The notes under the pieces were generated by a model. That model had not been told where the DNA came from. It saw nothing but the letters and a program-made list of their open reading frames with translations, and did not search any database. A stretch of 64,000 nucleotides of DNA, taken from assembly GCF_965363235.1 (NCBI RefSeq), contig NC_134843.1:49037535-49101534 (forward strand), in the 5' to 3' direction. Below, one piece after another: positions 1-11,505 of this stretch. The stretch is from Mytilus galloprovincialis. Lineage: Eukaryota; Mollusca; Bivalvia; Mytilida; Mytilidae. Every line of letters starts with the position of its first letter. Positions within the stretch are counted from its first letter, which is position 1. The position numbers and the translations under genes were made by a program.

Positions 1-333
1 GATTCATAGGTCAAGTGACACTATAGTATAAGACTATATATAATGACCTTGCTGTTTTTCCCTTAATTCAAATATTATTCTTTCATACATTTCTGGTGTT
101 TTCTATGGTGGTGTTGGATTGCTGTGTCTTTAATATACACCCCTCATTAATGTTATACCTTTCCTCTAGTGGAACAGTATTCTGGTATACTGGTTTAACT
201 TTTTATCCGTCTGTCTTTAACACATTTCTGAGGCATTTTTCATGGAATCTACAGTTCTTAGCTTCTTGATATCTACAACATACAATACAATGTGAAATTA
301 CTGTTCCTTGCATGTTTTTATTTCCTCTTTTTT

Positions 334-2473
334 AGCTCACCTGGCCCAAAGTGCCAAGTGAGCTTTTCCCATCACTTTGCCTCCGTCGTCGTTAACTTTT
401 ACAAAAATCTTCTTCTCTGAAACTACTGGGCCAAATTTAACCAAACTTGGCCACAATCATCATTGGGGTATCTAGTTTAAAAAATGTGTCCGGTGACCAG
501 GCCAACCAACCAAGATGGCCGCCATGGCTAAAAATAGAACATAGGGGTAAAATGCAGTTTTTGGCTTATAACTCAAAAACCAAAGCATTTAGAGCAAATC
601 TGACAGGGCAAAATTGTTTATCAGGTCAAGATCTATCTGTCCTGAAATTTTCAGATGAATTGGGCAACCCGTTGTTGGGTTGCTGCCCCTGAATTGGTAA
701 TTTTAAGTAAATTTTGCTGTTTTTGGTTGTTATCTTGATTATTATTATAGATAGAGATAAACTGTAAACAGCAATAATGTTCAGCAAAGTAAGATTTACA
801 AATAAGTCAACATGACCGAAATATTTACAAATAAGTCAACATGACCGAAATGGTCAGTTGACCCCTTTAGGAGTTATTGCCCTTTATAGTCAATTTTTAA
901 CCATTTTTCGTAAATCTTGATAATCTTTTAGAAAAATCTTCTCCTCTGAAACTACTGGGCCAAATTAAACCAAACTTGGCCGTAATAATCATTGGGGTAT
1001 CTAGTTTTAAAAATGTGTCCAGTAACTTGGCCAACCAACAAAGATGGCCACCATGGCTAAAAATAGAACATAGGGGTAAAATGCAGTTTTTATACGCCCG
1101 TCGTCTTTTAGACGGGACGTATTATGGTATACCGTTGTCCGTCTGTCCGTCCGTCCGTCGTCCACACTTCGGACAATAACTCAAAAACACTTTCACCAAT
1201 TTCCATGAAACTTAAGTGAATTGTTTATATCTATTGACGTAAGCTCCCTTTCTTTTTTTTTTTTAATTTCAGATTTTAAGTTTTGGATTTATGGGGCTTT
1301 ATTCATAAAAAAGGGGGGATTTTCAACACTTCGGACAATAACTCAAAAAGGGTTTCACCAATGTCCATTAAACTTTGGTGAATTGTTTATATCTATTGAT
1401 GTAAGCTCCCTTTCAATTTTTATAAATTTCAGATTTTAAGTTTTGGATTTATGGGGCTTTATTCATAAAAAAAGGGGGATTTTCAACACTTCGGACAATA
1501 ACTCAAAAAGGCTTTCACCAATGTCCATGAAACTTTGGTGAATTGTTTATATATATTGATGTAAGCTCCCTTTCAATTTTTATAAATTTAAGATTTTACA
1601 TTTCCGTGTTATGAATTTTTATGCTTAAAAAAGGGGGGATTTTCCAATTTTGGGACAATAACTAACACTTTCACAAAATTTTATGCAACTTTGATAAATT
1701 GTTTATATCTATTGACATAGCTCCCTTTCCATTTTTTATAAATTTTAGATTTTACGTTGTCTTAAGTAATGAATTTTTATACTTAAAAAAGGGGGATTTT
1801 ATGAAACTTTGGTGAATATATTAATGTAACATCCCTTTTGATTTGTATATTATTTCTAGTTGATCATATAAATTCATTTAAAGCATAAAAGACAAGTTAA
1901 AAGAGCAACGGGCGTATCATGGGCTAAAGCGCAGCCCTTTATTGGCTTATAACTCAAAAACCAAAGCATTTAGAGCAAATCTGATCGGGGTAAAATTGTT
2001 TATCAGGTCAAGATCTATCTGCCCTGAAATTTTCAGATGAATCGGACAACCTGTTGTTAGGTTGCTGCCCCTGAATTGGTAATTTTAAGGAAATTTTGCT
2101 GTTTTTGGTTAATACCTCGAATACTATAATAGATTGAGATAAACTGTAAACAGCAATAATGTTCAGCAAAGTAAGACCTAAAAATAAGTCAACACGACAA
2201 AAATGGTCAATTGACCCCCTAAGGAGTTATTGCCCTTCATAGTCAATTTTTAACAATTTTCTTAAAATTTGTAGATTTTCACAAACATTTTCCACTGAAA
2301 CTAATTACTGGGCCAAGTTCATTATAGATAGAGATAATTGTAAGCAGCAAGAATGTTAAGTAAAGTAAAATCTAAAAACTCATCACCATTACCAAAACAC
2401 AATTTTGTCATGAATCCATCTGTGTCCTTTGTTGACCAAGGTGAGCGACACAGGCTCTTTAGAGCCTCTAGTT
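334..2473 (+). mobile_element. Helentron-like tandem-repeat element, family A
   Basis: The left end pairs GCTCACCTGGC with GCCAAGTGAGC and is followed by a short CGTCGTCG stretch. The right end carries GGTGAGC and then a perfect hairpin, GGCTCT-TT-AGAGCC (2453-2466), followed by TCTAGTT. Between them lie two copies of a roughly 527-bp monomer, starting near 402 and 930, each with CTGAAACTACTGGGCCAAAT. The second monomer is split by family B (1091-1943). There is no coding capacity: the short frames at 447 and 976 are the same repeat read twice. Classification as a Helentron-type non-autonomous element is inference from the end structure. Confidence 0.6.
1091..1943 (+). mobile_element. Helentron-like element, family B, nested in family A
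   Basis: It begins ATACGCCCGTCGTCTTTTAG, which folds with GACGGGACGTAT, followed by CCGTCCGTCCGTCG. It ends with the inverted partner ACGGGCGTAT and a hairpin GGGCT-loop-AGCCC (1921-1937). Inside are four to five monomers of about 162 bp, with CACTTCGGACAATAACTC at about 1163, 1327 and 1488 and a diverged copy near 1651. It splits the family A phrase GCAGTTTTT/GGCTTATAAC, intact at 555-575, so the insertion point is inside a T run. Confidence 0.7.
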
Positions 2474-2869
2474 GATAATTTGCATATTTTTAAAATCATA
2501 AGACAAACAACAATATGCAAAACACAACTTGGACTTATCAACACAAACCCTACAAAAAACCTAGAATGATTTTAGGTGCTGATGAAGGTTTAAAAGCAGT
2601 GTGTTACTAGTTCTGTTCCTCAACTTTTTCAGTAGAAAACATTTTTGGTACAACTGCAATGTTCAATATGAAAAAAGGAAATGTGGCGTAAACATAAAAA
2701 ATTATTTCCGCTTGCTTGACTACATTGTCTTTCGACAAAGCTGAAGACCAGTTAAATAAAATTAGATCTAAACATGTGTACTTTTTTAACAATCCTTTAT
2801 GGAGAGAATAGTAGAGATAAATTACTTTGTACATATAACCTTATTTTCATACATTTTGTGATATTTCAG

Positions 2870-4061
2870 GATCTGTTAAAGTTGTGAAAGGTGAAGGCAT
2901 GTCTGTGTATAGAAATCCATTTGAGAAGGGAGATTTAATTGTGAAATTTGATATCACTTTCCCACCCAAAAACTTTGCTGACCCAGAACAGTTAAAAGTA
3001 AGTAATTTTAACATTTAGATTTAAAAATCAAAATATATAAAATTGATATTCAGCCATTGATATTAGTATCCAGAAAAAAATGAAAGTTTACTCTCTACAT
3101 ATATTGTTGAATAGACCACTTTCGAGTTCATCCGTCACCGGCAACAACTCGTCAATTATGCGGCCCTTTATGACGTCATTTACCAGATAGAGGGGGTCGC
3201 CTGTATCCCTGCACTATTTACATTCATCAAGCGTTTTAGTGATCGTCATTGTGCAGGATAAACTAGAAATAATGGTTGTTCTGTAGGTACTTAATGACAA
3301 TTCCCTAATGACAGCAGTGCTGATTGTCAATTTTGAGAATTAAATTTGCCGAATAATTCGTACAATATAGAATTATAGTTTTCCAACCACTCGCTCAACA
3401 TTGGAATGGAAGTGACGACGCCCTAAACGCACAAATGACGTTCACTAAATCCAGAGTTTTTGACGGAAATGCATCGAACTCGAAAGTTGTCTATTGTTTG
3501 GCTAAATTAGTCATTGATATTTGGTATAAAAGTAAAACAGGTAATTTGGATCATTATGATAAAATTTTGTTGATATTTAACAGTTCTGGTGGACTTGTAA
3601 ACATCTTCATTCAAAACATTTTGATATAGTCATCAAGTTGTAAGCAGTTTGAATAAAAAATGTCTTAAGAATTCTCTTGACATTACAATATTTTTATGAA
3701 AAAAAAATTGATTTGAAAGCAATAAAATTTGGTCAACAAATTCATATACATGCTATGAGTTTAGCAGAATTTCTGCAAAGTTGTATCAAATTAATACTGG
3801 TAAATTTTCTTGAAGTAATTTTGAAGAAGCTATTTAATCTGCTATTTAAACCCTTTGTTCCTGTTTTTACAGAAACTAGAAAGCCTGTTACCTAGCAGAC
3901 CAGAACGTGAGATTCCGACAGGTGAAGATGTAGAAGAAGTGGACTTAGTAGAATTTGATGAAAGTCGTGGAGGTCGTAGGAGGAATAGAGACGCTTACAA
4001 TGAGGATGATGACGATGAAGAAGGAGGACATGGACCTAGGGTGCAATGTGCACATCAATAA
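2870..4061 (+). CDS. DNAJA2: DNAJA2-type Hsp40 co-chaperone, last two coding exons
   Basis: Type I (class A) DnaJ proteins bring unfolded clients to Hsp70 in the cytosol and stimulate its ATPase. Two exons are visible: 2870-2997, acceptor TTTCAG and donor GTAAGT, encoding SVKVVKGEGMSVYRNPFEKG and on to PEQLK; and 3873-4061, acceptor TTTACAG, encoding KLESLLPSRPE through to GPRVQCAHQ and a TAA stop. The first exon starts in phase, needing one base from the previous exon. YRNPFEKGDL belongs to the second C-terminal substrate-binding domain, and LLPSRPE is the linker to the tail. The final CAHQ matches the DNAJA2 branch; DNAJA1 ends CQTS. The acidic stretch EDDDDEEGG before the tail is also typical. 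J domain and zinc finger are outside the window. The intron between the exons carries a MITE. Confidence 0.93.
3109..3498. mobile_element. TIR element (MITE) in the DNAJA2 intron
   Basis: The left end AATAGACCACTTTCGAGTTC is matched by an inverted right end (about 3472-3498) reading AATAGACAACTTTCGAGTTC on the minus strand. The element is about 390 bp and has no credible protein. The short frame at 3435-3629 begins inside it and runs out past its edge, so it is not a gene. A target duplication could not be fixed by eye. Confidence 0.65.
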
Positions 4062-4900
4062 CGATATTTAGTGTTAGGTTCAAATTAGGATGGAGTGTGA
4101 AAGAGAAGGAACGTATGTGGGTGTGCTTTTAGATTCTGACGAACAACTTTTTTTTTACAAGTGAAATTACAGCAAAAAAAATTCTGTATCACAGACATTT
4201 TATGTGATGTCTAGGTTATATTATGATTTTATATTTTGTTTAGTTAGGATCTGCACTATCTACATTATGTAAGAACAGATATTTTAGCCAACACATTCTC
4301 TTAATGACTTGCACATTTTATATTTTTTATGAAAAAGTGTATAAGTGTTCTAAAATCAAGTCAACAGAATATTTTTATAGCTGTTATATGTTGTTTGTAG
4401 AAAATTTTCTACACATTTATACTTTTTATCCGGTGATAAATTTCTGAATGCTGGATTTTATGTATTCTACCAGAATGAAAAATCAAACTTCTGAATTTTG
4501 TTATACATGTATAAAGTTTAAATGAAGAATGACTAATATCAAATATAAATGTTTAAATTGACATATAGATAATAGCGTTTATTGAAACCCCAAACTTATA
4601 TTAAAAGAGACTCTTAATATTCTTTTTATTGTTATATTACCTTTGCAGATATAAACACAAGCCAATATACAGCTGGTATCTATAAGGTGTATAATATGAC
4701 AGATACTTGTATATTAATTTTATTTATTATGTAGTTAGCTCATGGTTATGTTAACAGCTTTCCTCATTTTATTTGTGATGTAGCTCATTTATTAAAGTAC
4801 AGAGCATTGTTTTCATAAGCATTTGTCTAGCTTAAACTAAAAAATGTTGAAATAAATGATCATATTTATAAACTGAACAATAAAAAGTTTTCTGTGTTTT
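4062..4900 (+). other. DNAJA2-like 3' UTR with polyadenylation signals
   Basis: AT-rich sequence after the TAA stop, with AATAAA at 4851-4856 and again at 4879-4884. Cleavage just after one of these would give a UTR of about 0.8 kb. The true end could be later: another AATAAA lies near 5323. Confidence 0.5.
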
Positions 4901-4935
4901 CTTATGTACTGTCCAATGTTTTCCTTGTCAGAAAG

Positions 4936-5225
4936 GCAGACTGTTCAATGAAAACTTGTTAAGTACTTGTGGTAAGCAGACTGTTCAATGAAAACTTGTT
5001 AGGTACTTGTGGTAAGCAGACTGTTCAATGAAAACTTGTTAGGTACTTGTGGTAAGCAGACTGTTCAATGAAAACTTGTTAGGTACTTGTGGTAAGCAGA
5101 CTGTTCAATGAAAACTTGTTAGGTACTTGTGGTAAGCAGACTGTTCAATGAAAACTTGTTAAGTACCTGTGGTAGGCACTTGAAAAATGTCAAAATTGTA
5201 AACTTATTGAAGTTTTCATTGAACA
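4936..5225. repeat. 40-bp tandem repeat, six copies, with an inverted tail copy
   Basis: Six head-to-tail units of exactly 40 bp start GCAGACTGTTCAATGAAAAC at 4936, 4976, 5016, 5056, 5096 and 5136. The inner four are almost identical; the first and last differ slightly. At 5212-5225 the phrase GTTTTCATTGAACA is the reverse complement of the core of the unit, so the last unit can fold back on it. It lies just after the DNAJA2 poly(A) signals. Confidence 0.9.
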
Positions 5226-7900
5226 AGTATAATTAATCATCAGAAGTAGAACAATTGTCAAATTCAAGAGTTTCATTTCTGGAACAATGTATGTAACAGA
5301 TATCTTTTTTTAATCCTTGTAAATAAAAAGGAGTCTTTATGTTTTGTGTTGTATGTGACATTGAGTTAGGTTAAGATTTAAAAGAAATGCCTTCTGGAAA
5401 ATCATACACGATGCCTTATTTAGACAGATTTTCCAGGCATTTAATGACATTTTTTTTAAAAGACTGAATTTAGTGTTTGTATTTTGATTCAGATGCATCT
5501 GAAATTTAGCTGTCTCATTGACATTAACTATATGTCACAGTATGCGTTTCATCACAGAATGACCTAATAATAAAAACACTAATATTTTTTGGAATGAGGA
5601 GGAAAAAGTGTGAAATTTCAATTTCTGTTCAAAAAAAGTTTGATAGCATTTCTCTTTTCATCTGTTGTAAATATGAAGTCTTAAGATATTTAAAGGAATT
5701 TTGATACATTTTCACCACATGTCATTTTGAAAAAGCATACAGTTTATCATTGCTTGTTTAGAGATCAGTATGGGTAAACATTACTGTTAAATTTTGTCAA
5801 CTTTTTGTTCTCATACACTACCAAAAGTTTTTTAAAAATTGATATTTTTTTTTGGTAAAAGCAGATAAGCCTTTCTTTTTCCACCTGTCTAAAATATTGC
5901 TACAAAAATCTATTGGAGGCCCTATCATTTACATATATTGACATATCATTCAGTGGGATATTCCTATTTAAATGAATGCGACTGTTACAATTTCTGGATA
6001 AATGTGAAGCATTTCAAATTCCCTTAGATTGGTGATTTTTCTAATGGAATTATAGTGATCCTTGATAATTCACCCAGTTTTATCTCGTGCAAAGTAAATG
6101 TTCCTCTAAGAATAACATTTTGTTGGTATATTCATACTGCTTCTGGTTGAAGTTTCATGACTGGGTTTAATTATTTATTCTACAATAATGTCAACATACA
6201 ATCTGATGAATGACCTTTAGGATCATTATATGGATTTAACCACCAGTTCCCATTTCTTGCTCTACTTTATATTCCTATTGCTTTACATTTCCTAAAACAA
6301 AAGAGTTTGATAGTCACACTTGTCAAGTGGTTTTATTCCAGTGGAGTGAACAAAATGTCTGGAGGAATTTTTCAGTAAAAGATCAAAATTAAAATTTTAT
6401 AACATTGTTCCTTATTATTGTGTAGGGTGTTCGTCAACAAAATATTTTTTGGAAGCCATGTTCAAATTTTATAAGGACATTTGGATTGATTAGAAATTTT
6501 CAACATTATACGTTTTACTTCTCAATATATTGGTTCTTATTTTATTGTGTCCAATGTGCAACTTGTATGCTGTAGGTTCATTGGCACTGATTTTGTTTTG
6601 CCAAATTGTTACACGTTATCATTAAAACTTGTAGTTGAAATATTCTTTTTATTTTATGAAGCATTTAGATTCAATACATTATTCAGCTACTTTTCTTTCG
6701 TGTCATATATTTGTGTTTATGTTTTATCTATAGAAAAAGGCTCTACATTTTAAACAATTTTCTGGAGATACTTATTAAGGGGGAAATTTAAACATTTAAT
6801 AAATAAGTTTCTTCAGTATTTTACATTCATATACTATGCATATGACTACTGTAAACCTAAAACCTTCTATGATTTTCAACATTGGAAATAATATTGTGTA
6901 TGTTTATTTTACATATTTAATGTATTAAAATTTTGAGTGATCCAATGGTTTATAATTTTGACAGATTGAAAAAAAAAAAAATGGTGCTGAAAGATAAAAA
7001 TATTGGAGAAGCTGTCACTTCTTAGAACAAACATTTTATGGATGGAAAGTATACTCCATAGACATAATTTCCCAAATTGATTCAACTTCGAGATTTGATA
7101 TACCGGTACATGGAATAATGTCTATTTGTGTATTATTATTTCTGTCAGTCATAAATTAACAAAATGGAACCCATAAAGTTGCAACAAGAAGTAAATTTTC
7201 AAAATGTGCATCTTATGCATTTACTAGATACAGTAAAATTTATTTTGTATTAATAATACTAACAACTATTTTTCAAAATGTGAATCCGGTAAATTTCCTA
7301 AAAACAGATTGCCATTAACAATACATTATGATGAAAAGGTGTTGTATCAAAAATACCTTGTAATTGAATGTTTTATATTATAAAGGTAAAAATCATCTTT
7401 TTATTCAAAGTTTAAAATGAGCTTGTATAGTTCTAGAGTATAGCCATATTACTTTAATTTGTTATCCTGTTTGGTTGTCAACCTATAATAATAATAACCA
7501 TAAAACACCATTTGAAAAACACAAAATTTACAGATAGATTCACCAACTTCATTGTAAATTTAGCATGTTATTTTTAAGTGAAATACTTGATGTGATAATT
7601 TTACAAATAAAGTAAGATAACTTGCTATTTGTCATCTAAAGTTATTTTTTTTTTTGCTTACAGTTTCCTTGAATCCGAGTTCTTTTAAACTAGTGTTTGA
7701 CATTTTAGGGCCTTTTTTAGTAAGTCTATCTCCCATGTATGTACTGGTCAACAAAAAAGGCTTTCCAAACTTTTTGTTTGAGCATTCCTTGTGGGAGGTT
7801 TATGCAACCAAATGCTTGGGTGGCAGCAGGTTCATATGTTACTTTGTTTTTTGTCTCGCCTTGATGGAGACAAAAAGCCAAAGAAATGTCTGCTGTTTCC
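5226..7900. other. AT-rich intergenic sequence, nothing recognised
   Basis: No exon-like reading frame with family similarity, no clear inverted repeat and no tandem array. Short frames at 6547 and 7654 look like chance openings in AT-rich DNA. Near 7855-7880 TTTTTGTCTC and GGAGACAAAAA form a hairpin that resembles the 5' end of a Helentron-like family. Confidence 0.5.
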
Positions 7901-8720
7901 ATCGGCAGCCCTGTCAATAATGTATTAATTTGTGATTAGGTCAATGATATTTGGTATGCAGTTGTATTAGCATTGTCACATCTCATTTCCATGGAGATAA
8001 TTTTCCCCTGCCCCTTAGTCATAGTCTATTAAAAGACTGAAACTATTTATTTTACATGTATTATTTTGTGCTTAGGTTAGATATGGGCAATCACAAGTGG
8101 TAGGTCCATGGTATTTGGACAGCTTATTTCCTTGAATATTCTTTGGCCTCGCCCCTTCAGTCAAACTTGAGCTTTAAATCTTTACATCATCTCCAACAGG
8201 GGCTAGAACATTTTCTCATATCTAGGACAACGCACCGCCTAGCATTGAGCAGACATCTTATCCTCTCCTTTAACTATAGCCTTGCTTTACTCTGGCGCCT
8301 ATCCCCTCCCCTTACTATAGCTATTAATAGACACATGCTAATCTGGTGGTGGAGCTAAATTGGTGTTTATTTAGAATATCAAAAGATAGATGTAACTGTT
8401 GCATGCCTCATCTTGTGAAGTGTGTGTCTTTTATAATGTCTATTGTCCTTGTCAATTGCTTGATTTTTCACTAATGAGTATTAGGGTAATGATGTTTGGG
8501 CATATATTCATCAGACCAGTTTATCTGACCTAAACCTCAGTTTATGGATCAGTGATTAAGTTTAAAGTTATGTGATTAGTAAGAAATATAAAGATGTGAT
8601 ATGATTGCTAATGAGACAACTTACCACAAGAGGCAGTTTAAGTTTAATTGTCTTTGTTTTCACCTTTTCCATTTAAGATTTATGGTTCTTGATTGCTGGA
8701 CACATTAATTATTGTTGAAT
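7900..8720. repeat. Decayed dispersed repeats
   Basis: Two diverged monomers with TTAGGTCAATGATATTTGG-like phrases (about 7938 and 8075) suggest an old tandem-repeat element of about 140-160 bp period. At 8590-8640 there is a truncated copy of a family head, GATGTGATATGATTGCTAAT-GAGACAACTT, seen better at 8962, 26762 and, inverted, near 43640. No gene is seen. Confidence 0.35.
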
Positions 8721-8959
8721 TCCAGATAATAAATTGGGAACCTTTGTTTTGAAATAGATTGAAGTTATGGACCACTAAAGTGACTTAACAAATTAATGGT
8801 CTTTCATTTGCTTTAGGTCAGGTATCTGTGCCCACTAAATCATCTCTCTAGTTGATTTATTTTTGGAATGATTATAGAGTGTATATGTCTTTCTGGCAGG
8901 GTTCATTTGATCCTGGTCCGTACCTCAGATACTTGCACAGTAGGTCAACTATATTAATA

Positions 8960-10145
8960 GATGTAAGATGTGGTATGAGTGCCAATGAGACAACTCTCCA
9001 TCCAAGTCACAATTTATATAAGTAAAGCATTATAGGTCATAACACCGTTTTCAATACGGAGTCAACTTACACCGAACAGTAAGCTATAAATGGCACCAAC
9101 AATGAGTAGCGTAAAACCATTCAAACAGGAAAACTAATCTATATAAAAACAAAAGCACACACTGAAATGTCTCACCTTCTTCAATAACCATTGATATTAT
9201 GTTGAAACTAAACATTAACCAATTAACCATAAAAATGAGGTCAAGGTCAGATATACCAAGCCAAGCAGACATGTACAGTTTACGATCCTTCCATACAACA
9301 AATATCGTTGACCTATTGCTTATAGTTTAAGAAAAACAGACCAAAATACAAAAACTTTACACAGAGCAATGAACTTTGAAAATGAGGTCAAGGTCAAATA
9401 AAACCTGTGAGACTGACATGTAAATCATAAAATATTTCTGTACACCAAATATAATTGACCTATTACATTTAGTGTTAGAAAAAAAAGACAAAACTCAAAA
9501 ACTTAACTTTGACCACTGAACCATGAAAATGAGGTCAAGGTCAGATGACACCTGGCAGATAGACATGTACACCTTACAATCATCATATACACCAAATATA
9601 GTAGACCTTTTGCATACAGTATAAGAAAAAAATCAGACAAAAAAATCGCCGAACCATGAAAATGAGGTTAAGGTAAAATGACACCTGCCAGTTGGACATG
9701 TGCACCTCACAATCCTTCCATACAACAAATATACTAGACCTATTGCTTATAGTATCTGAGATTTGGACTTAACCACCAAAATTTTACCTTGTTCACAGTA
9801 TCCATAAAATAAGGTCAAGGTCAAGTGAAACTGTCTGACGGCATGAAGACCTTGCAAGGTACGCACATACCAAATATAGTTGTCCTATTACTCATAATAA
9901 GAAATTAACATAACGAAAACTCTTAAATTCTTTACAAGTAGTCACTGAACCATGAAAATGACTGGGTGTCAAGGACAATGGTCATATGACAGACAGAAAC
10001 TTCGTAACATTGGGCATCTATATGCAAAGTATGAAACATCCAGGTCTTCCACCTTCTAAAATATAAAGTAAGTTAACGACGCCGCCGCCGCCGGATAACT
10101 ATTCCTATGTCGAGCTTTCTGCAACTGAAGTCGCAAGCTCGACAA
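8960..10145 (+). mobile_element. Tandem-repeat element, family C
   Basis: The head is GATGTGGTATGAGTGCCAAT-GAGACAACTCTCCA (about 8962). It is followed by about six monomers of 132-149 bp, each with AATGAGGTCAAGGTCAGAT or close to it, at about 9236, 9381, 9529, 9661, 9810 and 9955. The 3' end has GCC trinucleotides and a hairpin whose 9-bp stems GTCGAGCTT (10109-10117) and AAGCTCGAC (10135-10143) match perfectly. The plan is the same as the other Helentron-like families; whether head and array are one element is inference. Confidence 0.5.
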
Positions 10146-10164
10146 AAACGAGAAACCCTTACAA

Positions 10165-10345
10165 TAACATTAACGGTACCAATTTTTCTGCACCAGATGC
10201 GCATTTCGACAAATAATGTCTCTTCAGTGATGCTCGTGGCCAAAATATGTAAAATCCAAAGCTTATATAAAAGATGTAGAGCTATAATCCAAAAGTTCCA
10301 ACAAAGTATAGCCAAATCCATGAAAGGAATTAGAGCTTTGCATGA
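10165..10345 (+). repeat. Dispersed repeat, copy 1 (GGTACCAATTTTTCTGCACC family)
   Basis: This begins GGTACCAATTTTTCTGCACC and ends around GCTTTGCATGAGGGAGA. A second copy lies at 52124-52305. Both are about 180 bp and share long stretches such as AAATCCAAAGCTTATATAAA. They are probably a SINE-like or MITE family. The 114-residue frame running through it (10107-10451) has no recognisable domain and is not called as a gene. Confidence 0.55.
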
Positions 10346-10479
10346 GGGAGACGATGCATTCAACATCAGGTTCCTGACTTGGGTACATCAGTCTTTCACC
10401 TCATCTGAATTGAGCATTGATAATGTTGATTTAATAAGATATTTGCAGTAAATTAGTAATCTTAAGGAATTTCAACATA

Positions 10480-10700
10480 AATAAAATTGAGAATGGAAAT
10501 GGGTAATTGTCAAAGAGACAACAACCCGACCATAGAACAAACAACAGCAACAGGTCACCAACAGGTCTTCAATGCGGCGAGAAATTTCCGCACCCGGAGC
10601 CGTCCTTCAGCTGGCCCCCAAACAAATACATATATACTAGTTCAGTGATAATGAACGCCATACTAAACTCCAAACTGTACACAAGAAACTAAAATTAAAA
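10480..10700 (+). repeat. SINE-like dispersed repeat (AATTGAGAATGGAAATGGG family)
   Basis: The head AATTGAGAATGGAAATGGG is followed by AAAGAGACAACAACCCGACC and CTTCAGCTGGCCCCCAAAC. A longer copy sits inverted at about 54506-54778, and a bare head at 36223-36242 inside the foldback element. No coding capacity. I cannot identify a tRNA-like promoter with certainty, so SINE is only a working label. Confidence 0.6.
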
Positions 10701-10839
10701 ATAATACACAAATAAAATCTATCATGATCAGTAATATTACAGACATTAAAGGTGGTCATAAAATCATCGTCATATTTGTCTTGTTTATTAAAAATAATTA
10801 TGCATTTGTTTGAGATCTTTCTGTCAGTATGATTTTTGT

Positions 10840-11505
10840 TGAGCCTGCGAAAAAAGTCTCAAAAGCACAGGAGACAGCGATCCTACATTCCGTCGTCGTC
10901 GTCCACAATTATTCACTCTGTGGTAAAAGTTTTTGAAATTTTAATAACTAACTCAAACATTTGTTAAACTATCCTGGAATTTACCAAACTTGGACAGAAG
11001 CTTGTCTATAAAGATAGTATCCAGAAGTAATATTTGTAAAAAAATAACTTGAATCCTGTTATCCATATTTTACTTATAAATGGACTTAGTCTTTCTGCCA
11101 GTTAACAATACATTCACTCGGTGATTAAACTCGGTTTCTAAATTTTTAATAACTTTCTTAAACTATCCTGGATGTGTACCAAACTTGGACAGAAGATTGT
11201 TTATGATCAAAAGCTAATATCTAGAAGGAAATTTTGTTTAAAACTTGTACCTGTTTATTCCTATTTTACTTATAAATGGACTCCGGTTAATATAAACATT
11301 ACATACAGCCTGCAGTTAAAGTTTTTTTTTAAACATTTATTAGATTCATAAACTATCCTGCATTTTTACCAGACTTAGACAGAAACTTCTTACGATCAAA
11401 AGATAGTATCGAGAGGAATATTTTTATTGATATTTTTACTCATTTTTGTAGATCATGCGATTAACAGCAAAAGTAGGCGAGACACTGGGTTCCGCGGAAC
11501 CCTTA
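10840..11505 (+). mobile_element. Helentron-like element, family D
   Basis: It starts TGAGCCTGCGAAAAAAGTCT and has CGTCGTCGTCGTCC at about 10891. Three monomers of about 190 bp carry ACTATCCTGGATTTTACCAA-like phrases near 10965, 11158 and 11348. The end, GGCGAGACACT, is followed by a perfect 16-bp palindrome GGGTTCCGCGGAACCC (11487-11502). GTCTC near the start and GAGAC near the end are a short inverted pair. Confidence 0.65.

Larger units (their letters stand above)
1..2869 (+). other. Intron of the DNAJA2-like gene (5' part outside window)
   Basis: No coding exon is visible before the acceptor at 2868-2869. About 2.1 kb of this stretch is a nested pair of repeat elements (334-2473). Bases 1-333 and 2474-2869 are plain AT-rich sequence in which I see nothing else. 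The upstream exons for the J domain, the zinc finger and most of the substrate-binding region must lie left of the window. Confidence 0.7.

Noticed and set aside
447-1439. Small proteins starting MATIIIGVSSLKNV and MAVIIIGVSSFKNV
   Set aside because: The same repeat monomer read twice; the second runs into the nested family B element.
4936-5175. CRISPR-like array
   Set aside because: Units are contiguous with no unique spacers, and the sequence is a eukaryotic nuclear region.
10107-10451. 114-residue protein
   Set aside because: Most of it lies over a dispersed repeat also present at 52124, where the frame is not kept. No domain recognised.
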